A stretch of 50,157 bases of DNA from Streptomyces sp. SID3343 (GCF_009865215.1 NZ_WWJX01001118.1:1-50157), one strand, 5' to 3'. Positions 8,117 to 16,595 are shown, counted from the first letter of the stretch. The notes: a model not told the origin generated them from the sequence alone. Numbers and translations: made by a program.

Positions 8117-8479
8117 ATGACCGACATCGTGCGTACAGACCTGCCCGCGCCCGGCGCCGCCGGGCACGTCCACGTCACGCCGCCAAACCCCTGCTCCCAT
8201 CACTGCGTGTGCGACCGTGCGGTCGACCACGATCTCGCCTGGTTGATCGGCGACCTGGCCGGCGACCTGGCCTTCGTCCGCACCGCCCTCGGCCCGACCG
8301 GGACCCTGACCGCGCGCCTGCTCGACGAGCGCGGCGTCCTCCTGGACCTGCCGGTTCACCTCGGGGCCATCGTCGCCTGGCGTCTGCAGCGCGCCTTCCC
8401 CGGGATCGCCTGGGACCTGCCCCACGACTTCCACCCCGCGACCGCGCGTCTGACCGCCGCGACGGCGAGGGGATGCTGA
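8117..8479 (+). CDS. Small protein of unknown function, first gene of the replication-like module
   Basis: The 120-residue protein has an N-terminal cluster C-S-H-H-C-V-C (about residues 31-37) that could bind a metal. A predicted helical region follows, with paired G-D-L-A-G-D-L-A. I do not recognise the family. Its stop is directly followed by the GTG of the replisome-organiser-like gene (TGAGTG), so the two are probably co-translated. Its position suggests a role in replication or its control. Confidence 0.65.
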   Translation: MTDIVRTDLPAPGAAGHVHVTPPNPCSHHCVCDRAVDHDLAWLIGDLAGDLAFVRTALGPTGTLTARLLDERGVLLDLPVHLGAIVAWRLQRAFPGIAWDLPHDFHPATARLTAATARGC

Positions 8480-9571
8480 GTGCCGAGGATCCGCTGCACC
8501 AAGCCCGAGTTCTACGACTCCGAGACGCTGGCGATGGTGACCCTGTCGGCCGAGCGCACCTTCGGCGGACTGTGGCCGTTCTCCGACGACTTCGGCCGCA
8601 TCCGCGACCACCCCAAGTACATCCGCGCCAAGATCTGGTGCATGCGCGTCGACGAGCACTCCGAGGAAGACGTCGCCGACGACCTGCGCCAACTCGCCGC
8701 CGTCGGGGTCATCTGCCGATACGTGGGCTGCGACGGCAAGACCTACTTGCACACGGTCAACTGGAAGGAACACCAGCGGATCGACAAGCCGGGCGCGCCC
8801 CACTGGCCTTCGTGCCCCGTGCACCAGCCGACCCAGCCGTGCTCCAAGTGCAAGGGTCCGTGCACCGGTGACTCCGGGTCTGCCCCGACGCCTCCCGAAG
8901 CCCTCCCGAAGCCTTCCCGAAAGGCTCCGGACGCGGCGAGGACGCCGCCGGCGGTCGTCGCGACGACCGCCGGGGCCGTCCCCGCCGCCACCGCGCACCC
9001 CGCCGCTGTCGACGTGCCCGTATCCGACGCCTCGACGGCCGAGGGTGTCGAACCCGCAGGTCAAACGCCTTTCTCGGAACAGTCCGCGAACCCTCCCGGA
9101 ACGTTCTCTGAAGGCTCAACGCCTGGACCTAGGACCGTAGGACCTAGGACCTCTCCCTCCGGGGGGCGCAGCGCGCCCGCACCGACCGCTGCCGAACACC
9201 TCGGCCACAACCCGCCGGTGACCACGGACGCGACCACGACGGACGCCCCGACGGCGCGCGAGCTGATCGCCGAACACGTCGGCGCCTGCCGAACGCGCCC
9301 GCCCAAGGACGTCCTGGGTCACACCGCCAAGCTGGTCGCCCGACTGCTGGACGAGGGCATCGCCCCCGACGCCGTCCGCGCCGGCCTGGAGGGGCTGCGT
9401 GCCAAGGCGCTGCACCCCAGCACCCTGCCGAGCCTGGTCAACGAGGCCCTCAACCCGCCCGCCCCCATGGCAGGCCGACCGGGCGTGACCGGCTACAGGC
9501 CCTGGACCAACCCGGCCCCCGCCGACACGGGCCTGGTCGGCGCCGGCGCGGGTTCGTGGGGGTCGCTGTGA
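8480..9571 (+). CDS. Replisome-organiser-like replication protein
   Basis: The 363-residue protein starts R-I-R-C-T-K-P-E-F-Y-D-S-E, a beginning seen in phage and ICE replisome-organiser-like proteins. Residues 1-100 look like a winged-helix domain (L-S-A-E-R-T-F-G-G-L-W-P, D-D-L-R-Q-L-A-A-V-G-V-I). C-P-V-H and C-S-K-C-K-G-P-C (about 113-132) look like a zinc ribbon. A long proline/alanine linker joins this to a C-terminal helical part (about 255-320). It precedes and overlaps a DnaC-like loader gene, the normal partner for opening an origin and loading the replicative helicase. The linker DNA holds a 12-bp direct repeat (9125-9151). Confidence 0.72.
   Translation: MPRIRCTKPEFYDSETLAMVTLSAERTFGGLWPFSDDFGRIRDHPKYIRAKIWCMRVDEHSEEDVADDLRQLAAVGVICRYVGCDGKTYLHTVNWKEHQRIDKPGAPHWPSCPVHQPTQPCSKCKGPCTGDSGSAPTPPEALPKPSRKAPDAARTPPAVVATTAGAVPAATAHPAAVDVPVSDASTAEGVEPAGQTPFSEQSANPPGTFSEGSTPGPRTVGPRTSPSGGRSAPAPTAAEHLGHNPPVTTDATTTDAPTARELIAEHVGACRTRPPKDVLGHTAKLVARLLDEGIAPDAVRAGLEGLRAKALHPSTLPSLVNEALNPPAPMAGRPGVTGYRPWTNPAPADTGLVGAGAGSWGSL
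9125..9151 (+). repeat. Two 12-bp direct repeats GGACCTAGGACC
   Basis: Exact copies at 9125-9136 and 9140-9151 lie in the linker of the replication gene. Each contains the palindrome CCTAGG, a sequence that stands out in this GC-rich coding context. They could be a protein-binding site such as part of an origin, or simple slippage in a low-complexity linker. Confidence 0.6.
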
Positions 9572-10290
9572 CCGAGCCCCAGCGGATCGGCCGCTTCGAA
9601 CGCCGCATGGCCGAGATCCTCGCCGCGCGCGGCATCGACCCCACCATCGAGGTCCGCCTCGAACCCGACGACCCCCGAGGCGAGGCCCTGCGTCTGGCCG
9701 GCGAGCGCATCCCGCCGCTCTTCCGCGACGCCCAGCCGTGGCACCCCGACGTCCTGTCCTGGGTCGACGAGGTCCTGCGCGCCGCCGACCGGGGCATCAC
9801 CGGCATGCGCAGGATCACCACCGGACCGACCCTGCTCATCGGCGGGACCACCGGAACCGGCAAGACCCACAACGCCTTCGGCGCCCTGCGCCGCCTCATC
9901 GCCTCGGGCTGCGCGACCCGCTGGACCGCGTACAACCAGCCCGACCTGCATGCCCACCTGCGCCCGCGCAAGGACGCCGACAACGAGCGCGAATTCCTGG
10001 CCGTCGCCAACAGTCCGCTGCTCATCCTCGACGACCTGGGCGCGGCCAAGCCGTCCGAATGGACGGAGGAGCTGATCTACCGGCTGATCAATCGCCGGTA
10101 CGAGCACATGCTCCCGACGCTGATCACGACGAACCTGCGCTTCGACCACCTCGGCGACTACCTCGGCGATCGCATCGCGTCCCGCCTGATCGAGATGGCC
10201 ACCGAAGTGCACCTCACCGGCGAGGACCTGCGCCGCGCCATCCGCGCGCAACGCGAACTCGACCGCGCGCACGCCCGCGACGCCGCCTGA
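9568..10290 (+). CDS. DnaC/IstB-type AAA+ ATPase, helicase loader
   Basis: The 240-residue protein has a Walker A motif G-G-T-T-G-T-G-K-T (residues 92-100), Walker B L-L-I-L-D-D-L-G (about 151-158), and a sensor-like L-I-T-T-N-L. A C-terminal S-R-L-I-E-M segment with its arginine is as in DnaC loaders. IstB, the transposition relative, usually sits next to a transposase; none is here, and the gene follows a replisome-organiser-like protein, so helicase loading is the better reading. GTG 9568 overlaps the previous stop (GTGA); an upstream GTG at 9556 is also in frame. Confidence 0.85.
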   Translation: MTEPQRIGRFERRMAEILAARGIDPTIEVRLEPDDPRGEALRLAGERIPPLFRDAQPWHPDVLSWVDEVLRAADRGITGMRRITTGPTLLIGGTTGTGKTHNAFGALRRLIASGCATRWTAYNQPDLHAHLRPRKDADNEREFLAVANSPLLILDDLGAAKPSEWTEELIYRLINRRYEHMLPTLITTNLRFDHLGDYLGDRIASRLIEMATEVHLTGEDLRRAIRAQRELDRAHARDAA

Positions 10291-10330
10291 ACACCCGGCA
10301 CCCGCCTCGCCTTTCCACGACCCGCACGAA

Positions 10331-10371
10331 CCCCGCCGAGCCCCGGCCTGCCACACCCGGGCTCGGCGGGG
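10331..10371 (+). terminator. Intergenic hairpin terminator
   Basis: A perfect 13-bp inverted repeat (10331-10343 with 10359-10371) with a 15-base loop stands between the DnaC-like gene and the WhiB gene. It has no T-run, as is usual for actinomycete terminators. Confidence 0.7.
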
Positions 10372-10386
10372 GAATGGAGCATCGCC

Positions 10387-10911
10387 ATGAGCGCCACCAC
10401 CCCGCCCACGCCCGAACCGCTCTTTCGCACCCTGGGTGACCAGAGTTGGAAGGACACCGGGTCCTGCCGCCGCCACACCGACCCCGACCTGTGGTTCCCC
10501 GAAGGCGAAGGCACAGAGTTCACCGACCGGATCAACCGCGCCAAGGCCATCTGCCACTGGTGCCCGGTCCGCTCGACCTGCCTGGACGCCTCCCTCGAAG
10601 AGGGCGACCGCTGGGGCATACGCGGCGGCGTCACCGAAAAGGAACGCAAGCCGCTTCGGCGCAACAGGTACCGCCGCCTGGACCCAGCCCGCGTCGCCGC
10701 AGCCCTCACCGGGCGCCGCATCCACCTGACGATGCCCGAACAACGCGCCGTCGCCCTGCAGGCCACCATCGCCCGGATCCCCGTGGCACGCATCGCCCTG
10801 CTCCTGGACTGCGAACCCGAACGAGTGCTGCGCCTGCTCCGCGAGACCCGCAGCAAGCCCCGCCGCAAGACCCGCCCGCCGATCGTCGTCCCCCGCACCG
10901 AGGCCGCGTGA
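10387..10911 (+). CDS. WhiB-family iron-sulfur transcription factor
   Basis: The 174-residue protein has the four WhiB cysteines at about C27, C56, C59 and C65 (C...C-H-W-C...C), which bind a 4Fe-4S cluster. The D-L-W-F-P segment before them and the G-I-R-G-G turn (77-81) after them are also characteristic. The C-terminal 85 residues are basic and helical, longer than in housekeeping WhiB proteins, and may add DNA contacts. WhiB genes are common on actinophages and ICEs, where they can alter host sigma-factor output. GGAG precedes the ATG, and the stop overlaps the next GTG. Confidence 0.92.
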   Translation: MSATTPPTPEPLFRTLGDQSWKDTGSCRRHTDPDLWFPEGEGTEFTDRINRAKAICHWCPVRSTCLDASLEEGDRWGIRGGVTEKERKPLRRNRYRRLDPARVAAALTGRRIHLTMPEQRAVALQATIARIPVARIALLLDCEPERVLRLLRETRSKPRRKTRPPIVVPRTEAA

Positions 10912-11891
10912 ACACCGCCCCCGCGACACCCCACCGGGCAACCGGATGGGACCGCGCGGCCATCGCCCTGCTCGGCGCCGCCGGCTTCGCCCTGTCCTAC
11001 GACGCCCTGCGACAGATGGCCCAGGCCGTCCACGTACGCGGACCCCTCACCCTCCTCTTCCCGCTGCTCATCGACGGGTTCATCGCCTACGGCATCCGCG
11101 CGCTCCTGGTCCTGCGCACCGCACCCCTGGCCGCCCGGATCTACGCCTGGTCACTGTTCGGCAGCGCCACCGCCGCGAGCATCTGGGCCAACGCCCTGCA
11201 CGCGGTCCGCCTCAACGAGTGGAGTGACCCGGCGACCGGCGGACTACGGCTGGGGGATGCGACCGTCGGCGTCCTGTCCACGCTCGCGCCGCTGGCCCTG
11301 GCCGGCGCCGTCCACCTGTACATCCTCATCGCCCGCGCCACCGGCCCGGACACCGGACAACCGGCCACCGCGACCCTGTCCGAGACCCGCGGACAACCGC
11401 TCACGCCGACCGGCGCGACAACGCCAGATCACCAGCCCGAGGGCGAGTGGGACACCCCGCCGCCCGCTCGGACGACCGCCCCCGAAGGTGGTCACCTCGG
11501 CGGACAAGCGTCGGCCCCGGGGACATCGACATCGGCGGACGGGGACCGGTCACCGCGCACCGACCCTCGGACAGCGACCCGCAAACTTCACGCCGTCCCC
11601 TCCGACCCGGACACCGACCAAGGCCACGACCAGCAAGGACACCCGGCGGACACCCGACCGGCCACCCTGCCCGGTCACCGGCCGACTCCGTCAGGTGACC
11701 GACCGGAGACGCCGGCGGAGCAGGGTGACCGGAGGGATCCGGTGACCGAAGAAGACCTCCTGGCGCTGGCCAGGACAGCCGTCGCGGACAGCGGACAGGT
11801 GACCCGGGCGGTGGTCGCCGGCGCCATCCGAGGACAGGGGATACCGCTGTCCAACGACCGGCTGACCGTCCTCATGCGCAAGCTGCGATAG
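10908..11891 (+). CDS. DUF2637 membrane protein (SpdB-like)
   Basis: The 327-residue protein has four hydrophobic segments in residues 15-145, with F-A-L-S-Y-D-A-L and L-I-D-G-F-I-A-Y-G that are characteristic of DUF2637. A long proline/threonine/glycine-rich linker (about 150-270) follows, then a short helical C-terminal domain (about 280-327) that looks like a small winged helix. DUF2637 proteins resemble the Spd proteins of Streptomyces plasmids, which help a transferred plasmid spread along the mycelium. The GTG overlaps the WhiB stop. Confidence 0.8.
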   Translation: MNTAPATPHRATGWDRAAIALLGAAGFALSYDALRQMAQAVHVRGPLTLLFPLLIDGFIAYGIRALLVLRTAPLAARIYAWSLFGSATAASIWANALHAVRLNEWSDPATGGLRLGDATVGVLSTLAPLALAGAVHLYILIARATGPDTGQPATATLSETRGQPLTPTGATTPDHQPEGEWDTPPPARTTAPEGGHLGGQASAPGTSTSADGDRSPRTDPRTATRKLHAVPSDPDTDQGHDQQGHPADTRPATLPGHRPTPSGDRPETPAEQGDRRDPVTEEDLLALARTAVADSGQVTRAVVAGAIRGQGIPLSNDRLTVLMRKLR

Positions 11892-11934
11892 CCGCCGGCC
11901 GGACACCCCACCCGTCCCACCCGACCGCGAAACC

Positions 11935-11981
11935 GCCGGCGGGTGTTCCGACCGCCTCGCGAGGCCGGAACACCCGCCGGC
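11935..11981 (+). terminator. Intergenic hairpin terminator
   Basis: A perfect 16-bp inverted repeat (11935-11950 with 11966-11981) and a 15-base loop follow the DUF2637 gene and precede the mobilisation genes. It would separate the two transcripts. Confidence 0.75.
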
Positions 11982-12019
11982 TGGACCGAACCCGACTCCA
12001 GCCGCAACGGAGGCTCCCC

Positions 12020-12244
12020 GTGTCCGACAGCCCGACCACCCCCGCCGAGATCGACGCCTGGCTCCTCGCGTTGATCGCATTCGACGTGATCCACGACGCC
12101 GCCCAGGGCCCGAACGGCACCTGGATCGTGCGCCGCACCAGCGACGCCCGCCCCGAAGTCCTGCACACCCCCGACAAGGCAGCCGATTTCGTGGCGCGAA
12201 TGCAGCTCGCCACCCGTCGAACCGCACTCCGGGACGCGGCGTGA
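12020..12244 (+). CDS. Small protein of unknown function upstream of mobC
   Basis: The 74-residue protein contains D-A-W-L-L-A-L-I-A-F-D-V-I-H and W-I-V-R-R-T-S, and looks like a small alpha/beta protein. I do not recognise the family. The GTG start has an upstream GGAGG. The stop overlaps the mobC start (GTGA), so it is the first gene of the mobilisation operon and may be a relaxosome accessory protein; that is inference. Confidence 0.65.
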   Translation: MSDSPTTPAEIDAWLLALIAFDVIHDAAQGPNGTWIVRRTSDARPEVLHTPDKAADFVARMQLATRRTALRDAA

Positions 12245-12897
12245 ACACCTCCCGCGAAGAACCCCCGATAGGCGTTTCCGCAGGTCAAAAGCTTCCCGAC
12301 GTTGCCGGAGCAAGTTGTCCCCAAAGCAATGCACCCGTCGGGAGCATTGCTTTGGGCAGCCCCGCCCCAGGGGTGGCGGGGTCCCTCCGGCGCCGGGGGG
12401 CGCCGGAGGGGGAGGCTGCGACCGAGGGCGGACCGCAGACAGGGGAGAAGCAACACCTCTGCCACGACGCCGACTGCGAACACGCCCCGCAGCCCGAGCC
12501 GCGTGTGCGTGATCGCCCGCACAAAGCCCCCCAGCACAAGCGCGCCCACCAAAAGAGCACCCGCCTCGACGACGAAGAACTCGCGCTGATCTGCGCCGCC
12601 GCAGCAGCTTGCGGTATGACGCCCGCCGGCTTCCTCGCCCACGCGGCCCTGGCCGCCGCCCGTGACCTGAACGCCACCGCCGCCGTAGTGGCCGGCGAGC
12701 GCGAGCTGGTCGCCGAACTCTTCGCCGCCCGCCGCCACCTCGCCCACATCGGCACCAACCTCAACCAGGTCGCCAAGGTCCTCAACTCGGGCGGACCAGC
12801 CCCCCACACCGACGCCGTCCTGACCGCCGTGGTCAACGCGGTCGCCCGCCTGGACGCGGTGACCGACCGACTCCTCGACCACCGCGACGCCGCGTGA
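12241..12897 (+). CDS. mobC: MobC-like relaxosome accessory protein
   Basis: The 218-residue protein's C-terminal 110 residues match the MobC pattern: S-T-R-L-D-D-E-E, then A-A-A-C-G-M-T-P-A-G-F-L, and L-A-H-I-G-T-N-L-N-Q-V-A-K-V-L-N-S-G. MobC binds oriT as a ribbon-helix-helix-like protein and helps the relaxase nick. The first 95 residues are low complexity and are encoded by DNA full of hairpins (12320-12410), so the functional start could be later than GTG 12241. The overlap with the upstream stop supports 12241. The stop overlaps the relaxase start. Confidence 0.85.
   Translation: MNTSREEPPIGVSAGQKLPDVAGASCPQSNAPVGSIALGSPAPGVAGSLRRRGAPEGEAATEGGPQTGEKQHLCHDADCEHAPQPEPRVRDRPHKAPQHKRAHQKSTRLDDEELALICAAAAACGMTPAGFLAHAALAAARDLNATAAVVAGERELVAELFAARRHLAHIGTNLNQVAKVLNSGGPAPHTDAVLTAVVNAVARLDAVTDRLLDHRDAA
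12320..12410 (+). other. Candidate oriT: three consecutive hairpins
   Basis: Three perfect inverted repeats stand side by side inside the 5' part of mobC. They are 12320-12332 with 12344-12356 (13 bp, 11-base loop), 12360-12366 with 12375-12381 (7 bp), and 12383-12394 with 12399-12410 (12 bp, 4-base loop). Transfer origins recognised by MobC/MOB relaxases are typically inverted repeats next to or within the start of these genes. The exact nick site cannot be read from the sequence. Confidence 0.5.
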
Positions 12898-14642
12898 TCC
12901 CCCGCATCCACAAACGTGGACCACGCACCATCGGCCTGCTCGCCTACCTCTACGGCCCCGGCAAAGCCGAGGAACACGTCGACCCACACATCGTCGCCTC
13001 CTTCGACGGCATGGCCCCCGACCCCGGCCGCGACCCCAGCGACTCCCTCAAACCCCTCGAACGCGTCCTCGACCGACCGCTCCTCGCACTTCCCACCGAG
13101 GAGCGACCGAACAAACACGTGTGGCACTGCTCCGTGCGGGCCGCAGCCACCGACCGCGTCCTGACCGACCAGGAATGGGGCGACATCGCCCGCCGCATCG
13201 TCGCCGCCACCGGCATCGATCCCGACGGCGACGACGCCGGATGCCGATGGGTCGCCGTGCGCCACGCCGACGACCACATCCACATCATCGCCAACCTCGT
13301 CCGCGAGGACGGCCGCCGACCGGACAGCGACTTCGAGGGCAAGCGAGCCCAAGCCGAGGCCCGCCGCATCGAAAAGGACCTGGGCCTGCGCGAACTCGCC
13401 GCAGGCGACGGCACCGCCGCCAAGCGCCCCACCAGCCCCGAACGACACAAGGCCAAACGACGCGGCCTCGAATCCACCCCGCGCGAACTGCTCCGCGAAG
13501 CCGTCCGCCGCTCCCTCGCCGGCGCCGCCGACGAGACCGAATTCTTCACCCGCCTACGCGGCGAAGGCGTCCGCGTGAACCAACGCCGCGCCCCCTCCGG
13601 CGACATCATCGGCTACACCGTCGCCCTACCCGGAGACCACAACGCCGACGGACAACCGATCTGGTACTCGGGATCCAAACTCGCCCCCGACCTCTCCCTG
13701 CCCGCCATCCGACGCCGCCTCGACCACGACCCCGAAGACCAATGGATCACCACCGGAACGCACGAACGCCCCCACGGCGGCGGACGTACGGGGCCCACAC
13801 GCTCGCGCCCGGCGCAGGCCCGGCGCCGGGCCACCGACGCCCTCGACCGGGCCGCGGCCGACTTCGACGAGGACGACGACCCCGGAACGGCCGCCCGCCT
13901 GATCGGGGTCGGGGAAGTCCTCGACGCACTCTCCCAGACCGCCTCCGCCGACGTCCGCGCCGAACTACGAGCCGCAGCCCGAGAATTCGAACGCGCCAGC
14001 CGCTCCCACATCCGCGCCGGACGAGCCGACCAACGCGCCCTGCGCTCGATCGCCCGCGAAATCGTCTACGCCGGAGGAGCACTCGGCCGAGGCGAGGACG
14101 GCGCCGCCACCGCCACCGTCCTGTGCACCCTCGTCCTGATCACCGTCGCCGCCGCACGCTGGCACACAGCCCACGGCCACGCACAACAAGCCGCCGCCGC
14201 ACACGCCACCGCCCAACACCTGCGCGCCGCCTACCGCAACGCCGCCGCACCACCCATGCGGGCCCTGCACAACGCGGGCCGCGCCCTGCCCGCTGTGGAA
14301 CGTGACCGCCACCGGGCCACCATCGCCACCGCCCTGCCCGACGCAACCACCGGCCCCGGCGACGACGCGCGATGGGACGCACTGGCCGCCACCCTGGACC
14401 AGGCCGAACGTGCCGGACACGACCCGAAGACGCTCCTCACCGAAGCAACGGCCATGCGCGAACTCGACAGCGCCGACAACACCGCCGACGTCCTCATCTG
14501 GCGACTGCGCCACATCGCCCACCTACCCGCGCCCGCTCCCCGACGCGCCACCAAGCGCACGTCGGGCCCATCGAAGCCTGCACCGGCACCTGCGGCAGCT
14601 CTCGTGCGGCCCGAGACCCCGCAACGCGAACACCGACGTTGA
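12894..14642 (+). CDS. Conjugative relaxase (MobA/MOB-type mobilisation nuclease)
   Basis: The 582-residue protein has the relaxase layout. A candidate nucleophile tyrosine lies in L-L-A-Y-L-Y-G (residues 18 and 20). H-V-W-H-C-S-V is at about 74-80. The three-histidine metal motif H-A-D-D-H-I-H is at 124-130, followed by I-I-A-N-L-V-R-E-D-G. Residues 200-290 form a basic region, and the C-terminal 300 residues are alanine-rich and helical. It should nick oriT and pilot the strand during transfer. The GTG overlaps the mobC stop. It is larger than minimal MobA proteins because of the helical tail; no helicase or primase motif is visible there. Confidence 0.88.
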   Translation: MIPRIHKRGPRTIGLLAYLYGPGKAEEHVDPHIVASFDGMAPDPGRDPSDSLKPLERVLDRPLLALPTEERPNKHVWHCSVRAAATDRVLTDQEWGDIARRIVAATGIDPDGDDAGCRWVAVRHADDHIHIIANLVREDGRRPDSDFEGKRAQAEARRIEKDLGLRELAAGDGTAAKRPTSPERHKAKRRGLESTPRELLREAVRRSLAGAADETEFFTRLRGEGVRVNQRRAPSGDIIGYTVALPGDHNADGQPIWYSGSKLAPDLSLPAIRRRLDHDPEDQWITTGTHERPHGGGRTGPTRSRPAQARRRATDALDRAAADFDEDDDPGTAARLIGVGEVLDALSQTASADVRAELRAAAREFERASRSHIRAGRADQRALRSIAREIVYAGGALGRGEDGAATATVLCTLVLITVAAARWHTAHGHAQQAAAAHATAQHLRAAYRNAAAPPMRALHNAGRALPAVERDRHRATIATALPDATTGPGDDARWDALAATLDQAERAGHDPKTLLTEATAMRELDSADNTADVLIWRLRHIAHLPAPAPRRATKRTSGPSKPAPAPAAALVRPETPQREHRR

Positions 14643-14671
14643 CCTGCAACGGAATCTCCCGGATGTGATTC

Positions 14672-14714
14672 GGAACACCATGGACTTCGGCCCGCTTCAC
14701 GTCCATGGTGTTCC
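14672..14714 (+). terminator. Terminator hairpin after the relaxase gene
   Basis: A perfect 14-bp inverted repeat (14672-14685 with 14701-14714) with a 15-base loop is followed by TTCCCC. It lies 30 bases after the relaxase stop and just before the next ribosome binding site. Confidence 0.75.
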
Positions 14715-14737
14715 TTCCCCGACGGAGAGGCTCACCC

Positions 14738-15136
14738 TTGCAGCGACCCGATCACGAGCCCGAACCCGACACGGACCCCTTCGCCTGGCGGCCCCCCGAC
14801 CCGGACGCGCCGCCCAACCTCCACCCCATGCCCGACCCCTGCACCTACGACCACGACGAACTCGCACGGTGCACCGAACACCCCGACGAACTGCGCGCAC
14901 GAGGAATCCCGATCCGCTGCGCCTCCTGCTCCGCGCGCCGCGACTGGCTGGTCATCCTCCACCGCGGCACCGTGTGGATCCGCTGCCGCTGCGCCCACCA
15001 ATGGCACGAACCCGAGCTGACCGTAGACGAGTTCGACGAACTGGGCGCAGGCCCCCCGGACCGGTACTGGCCCTCCTTCGACGAGGCCGTCGCGTCCATG
15101 GGCTTTGACGGCACCTTGCGCGGAACGTACTTCTAG
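14738..15136 (+). CDS. Small protein with a cysteine/histidine metal-binding pattern
   Basis: TTG 14738 was chosen because GGAGAGG lies 7-8 bases upstream; an earlier in-frame ATG at 14705 lies inside the terminator hairpin. The 132-residue protein has a P-D-P-C-T-Y-D-H and C-T-E-H region, then C-A-S-C...C-R-C-A-H (about 64-88), a possible zinc ribbon. An acidic C-terminus follows. I do not recognise the family. Confidence 0.65.
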   Translation: MQRPDHEPEPDTDPFAWRPPDPDAPPNLHPMPDPCTYDHDELARCTEHPDELRARGIPIRCASCSARRDWLVILHRGTVWIRCRCAHQWHEPELTVDEFDELGAGPPDRYWPSFDEAVASMGFDGTLRGTYF

Positions 15137-15342
15137 CCGTTGACCGGTGGCGCGTCAGCGCATCACGGGTCGGTTCCACCTCGTTGGTGGACGTGTCTGC
15201 CCCGAGCGCAGCGATCACCGTTCCCCCGATGGCCGCGGTGTCGCCGTTCCATAGGTTCCGACGGAGTGTGCCCCGGTCTCCACGACAACATCGCCCACGC
15301 CGACGAGCGCAACGATCGACACGAACGATCGACGTTGGATGG

Positions 15343-15388
15343 AACGGATGAGGGTCGCCACCCGAACCGGTGGCGACCCTCATCCGTT
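15343..15388. terminator. Strong 19-bp hairpin terminator
   Basis: A perfect 19-bp inverted repeat (15343-15361 with 15370-15388) has an 8-base loop and is followed by TGTTTCCC. It is one of the longest perfect hairpins in the window. It lies in the 349-base gene-free stretch 15137-15485, where I see no other feature apart from a short ACGAACGATCGAC near-repeat at about 15309-15334. Confidence 0.8.
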
Positions 15389-15485
15389 GTTTCCCGCCCG
15401 GCTTCCCGACATTGGACACGGCGGCGGCTGCCACGTAGCCCAAAAGGGGGGCGTCGCCCACAGGCTGTCCGGGCAGACCTTCCGT

Positions 15486-16025
15486 ATGAGCAGCCCGCAT
15501 GCCGGCGATCGCCCTGTCCTTCTTCCCTCCAGCTTCGCCTGGAACACCGACGCCCGATTGGTCGGCGAGGTCCTGGAGACCGTGGGGTCGGCTGCCTCGT
15601 GCACCCTCGACGACACCCGCTATCTGCAGCCGGCCCTGACCTGGAAGATCGCCGCCGAGTTGGTCGGCGACTGCGCCACCACGGACTACCACGCCGAGCA
15701 CGTGCGGGCCCTTGCCCTGCCCGTCTACGCCCTGAACGCGGTGTGGGCCTGCCACGCGGCACTGGTTCAAGCCACCGCCGACGGCGACGACGGCGGCGCG
15801 TGCTTGGTCAGCCTGCTGTCGGACTACCCCGACCCCATCCACAGCATTGATCTGCGCAGTCTGATCGACGCTCTGGAGAGAGTCCTCGCGGTGCTCAGTC
15901 TCGATCTGCCCGCCGTCCGCAAGCTGGTAATCCACCTCGTGCTGAACGCGGAAGTCGGCCCGGAAGCGCGTGCGGCGTGCGACGACGTCCTGGCGGCATG
16001 GCGCCGGGCCGGCGTCGCGTGCTGA
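15486..16025 (+). CDS. Helical protein of unknown function
   Basis: The 179-residue protein from ATG 15486 is mostly helical, with conserved-looking segments W-K-I-A-A-E-L-V-G-D-C and L-D-L-P-A-V-R-K-L-V-I-H. It has cysteines but no clear metal motif. The frame stays open upstream through the terminator hairpin, which is why the later ATG was chosen. It stands alone between that hairpin and the convergent remnant at 16026-16463. I do not recognise the family. Confidence 0.6.
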   Translation: MSSPHAGDRPVLLPSSFAWNTDARLVGEVLETVGSAASCTLDDTRYLQPALTWKIAAELVGDCATTDYHAEHVRALALPVYALNAVWACHAALVQATADGDDGGACLVSLLSDYPDPIHSIDLRSLIDALERVLAVLSLDLPAVRKLVIHLVLNAEVGPEARAACDDVLAAWRRAGVAC

Positions 16026-16463
16026 CAAGCGCGTCGGGCCTGGGTCCCCGCAGACCAGGCACCTGCTGTCGAGGATCGTGTCGTGCTGGCGCACGGCCGG
16101 GGCAAGCCGCGCGTGTACCTCGCGGATGACCGTGCCGGCGTATGACTTGCGCTCGATCTCGACGAGGAACCCGTCGAGATCAGGGAGAACCTCGGGCCTG
16201 CGGCGAGCCACCCCGAGCGGAAGCAGGCCGCTGAGCACGACCACCATCTCGTCTTTGCCGGATCCGGCCGTGTGCCAGGCGACGCCGGCGTCGTGTCCCG
16301 GCAATGCGGTGGGCGCCAAAGGTCGGGACTCGTCAACACGTCGACGCGGTATGGCGGGATCAGCGGAGTCGTCCGAGGGGACCTCGACCGCAGGGATCCC
16401 GGAGAGTGTCATGACGCCGAGCCACTCGGGTTCTTGGTACTGCTGTGAGATGAGCAGCCCCAT
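16026..16463 (-). pseudogene. Probable remnant of a leftward gene of unknown function
   Basis: Codon usage in this minus frame is coding-like, with G or C dominating third positions, and the product reads as a real protein (G-L-L-I-S-Q-Q-Y-Q-E-P-E-W-L-G-V; V-V-V-L-S-G-L-L-P-L-G-V; C-L-V-C-G-D-P-G-P). There is no normal start in the coding-like stretch before M16463, and a TGA closes the frame at about 16547. At the other end the frame runs without a stop straight into the antisense of the 15486-16025 gene. This suggests a fragment that lost both ends. I do not recognise the family. Confidence 0.4.
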
Positions 16464-16595
16464 GTGGCCGAGGAAGCCCGACAGCGTGTGGAGGACGATG
16501 GCCTCATGTCCATGGAGCGTCGGCTGCCGCCGTCGTTCGGATCGCGATCAAGGGGTTCTTCGCCCTGGTGACATCCCGGGCGACCCGAACGGCGA

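Noticed and set aside
9568-10290. IstB of an insertion sequence
   Set aside because: There is no IstA-type transposase or terminal repeat beside it, and its neighbour is a replication protein, so helicase loader is the better call.
15160-15265. A minus-strand stretch reading G-D-T-A-A-I-G-G-T-V-I-A-A-L-G
   Set aside because: It is short, has no start or binding site, and is cut off from the minus remnant at 16026 by the gene at 15486; too little to call.
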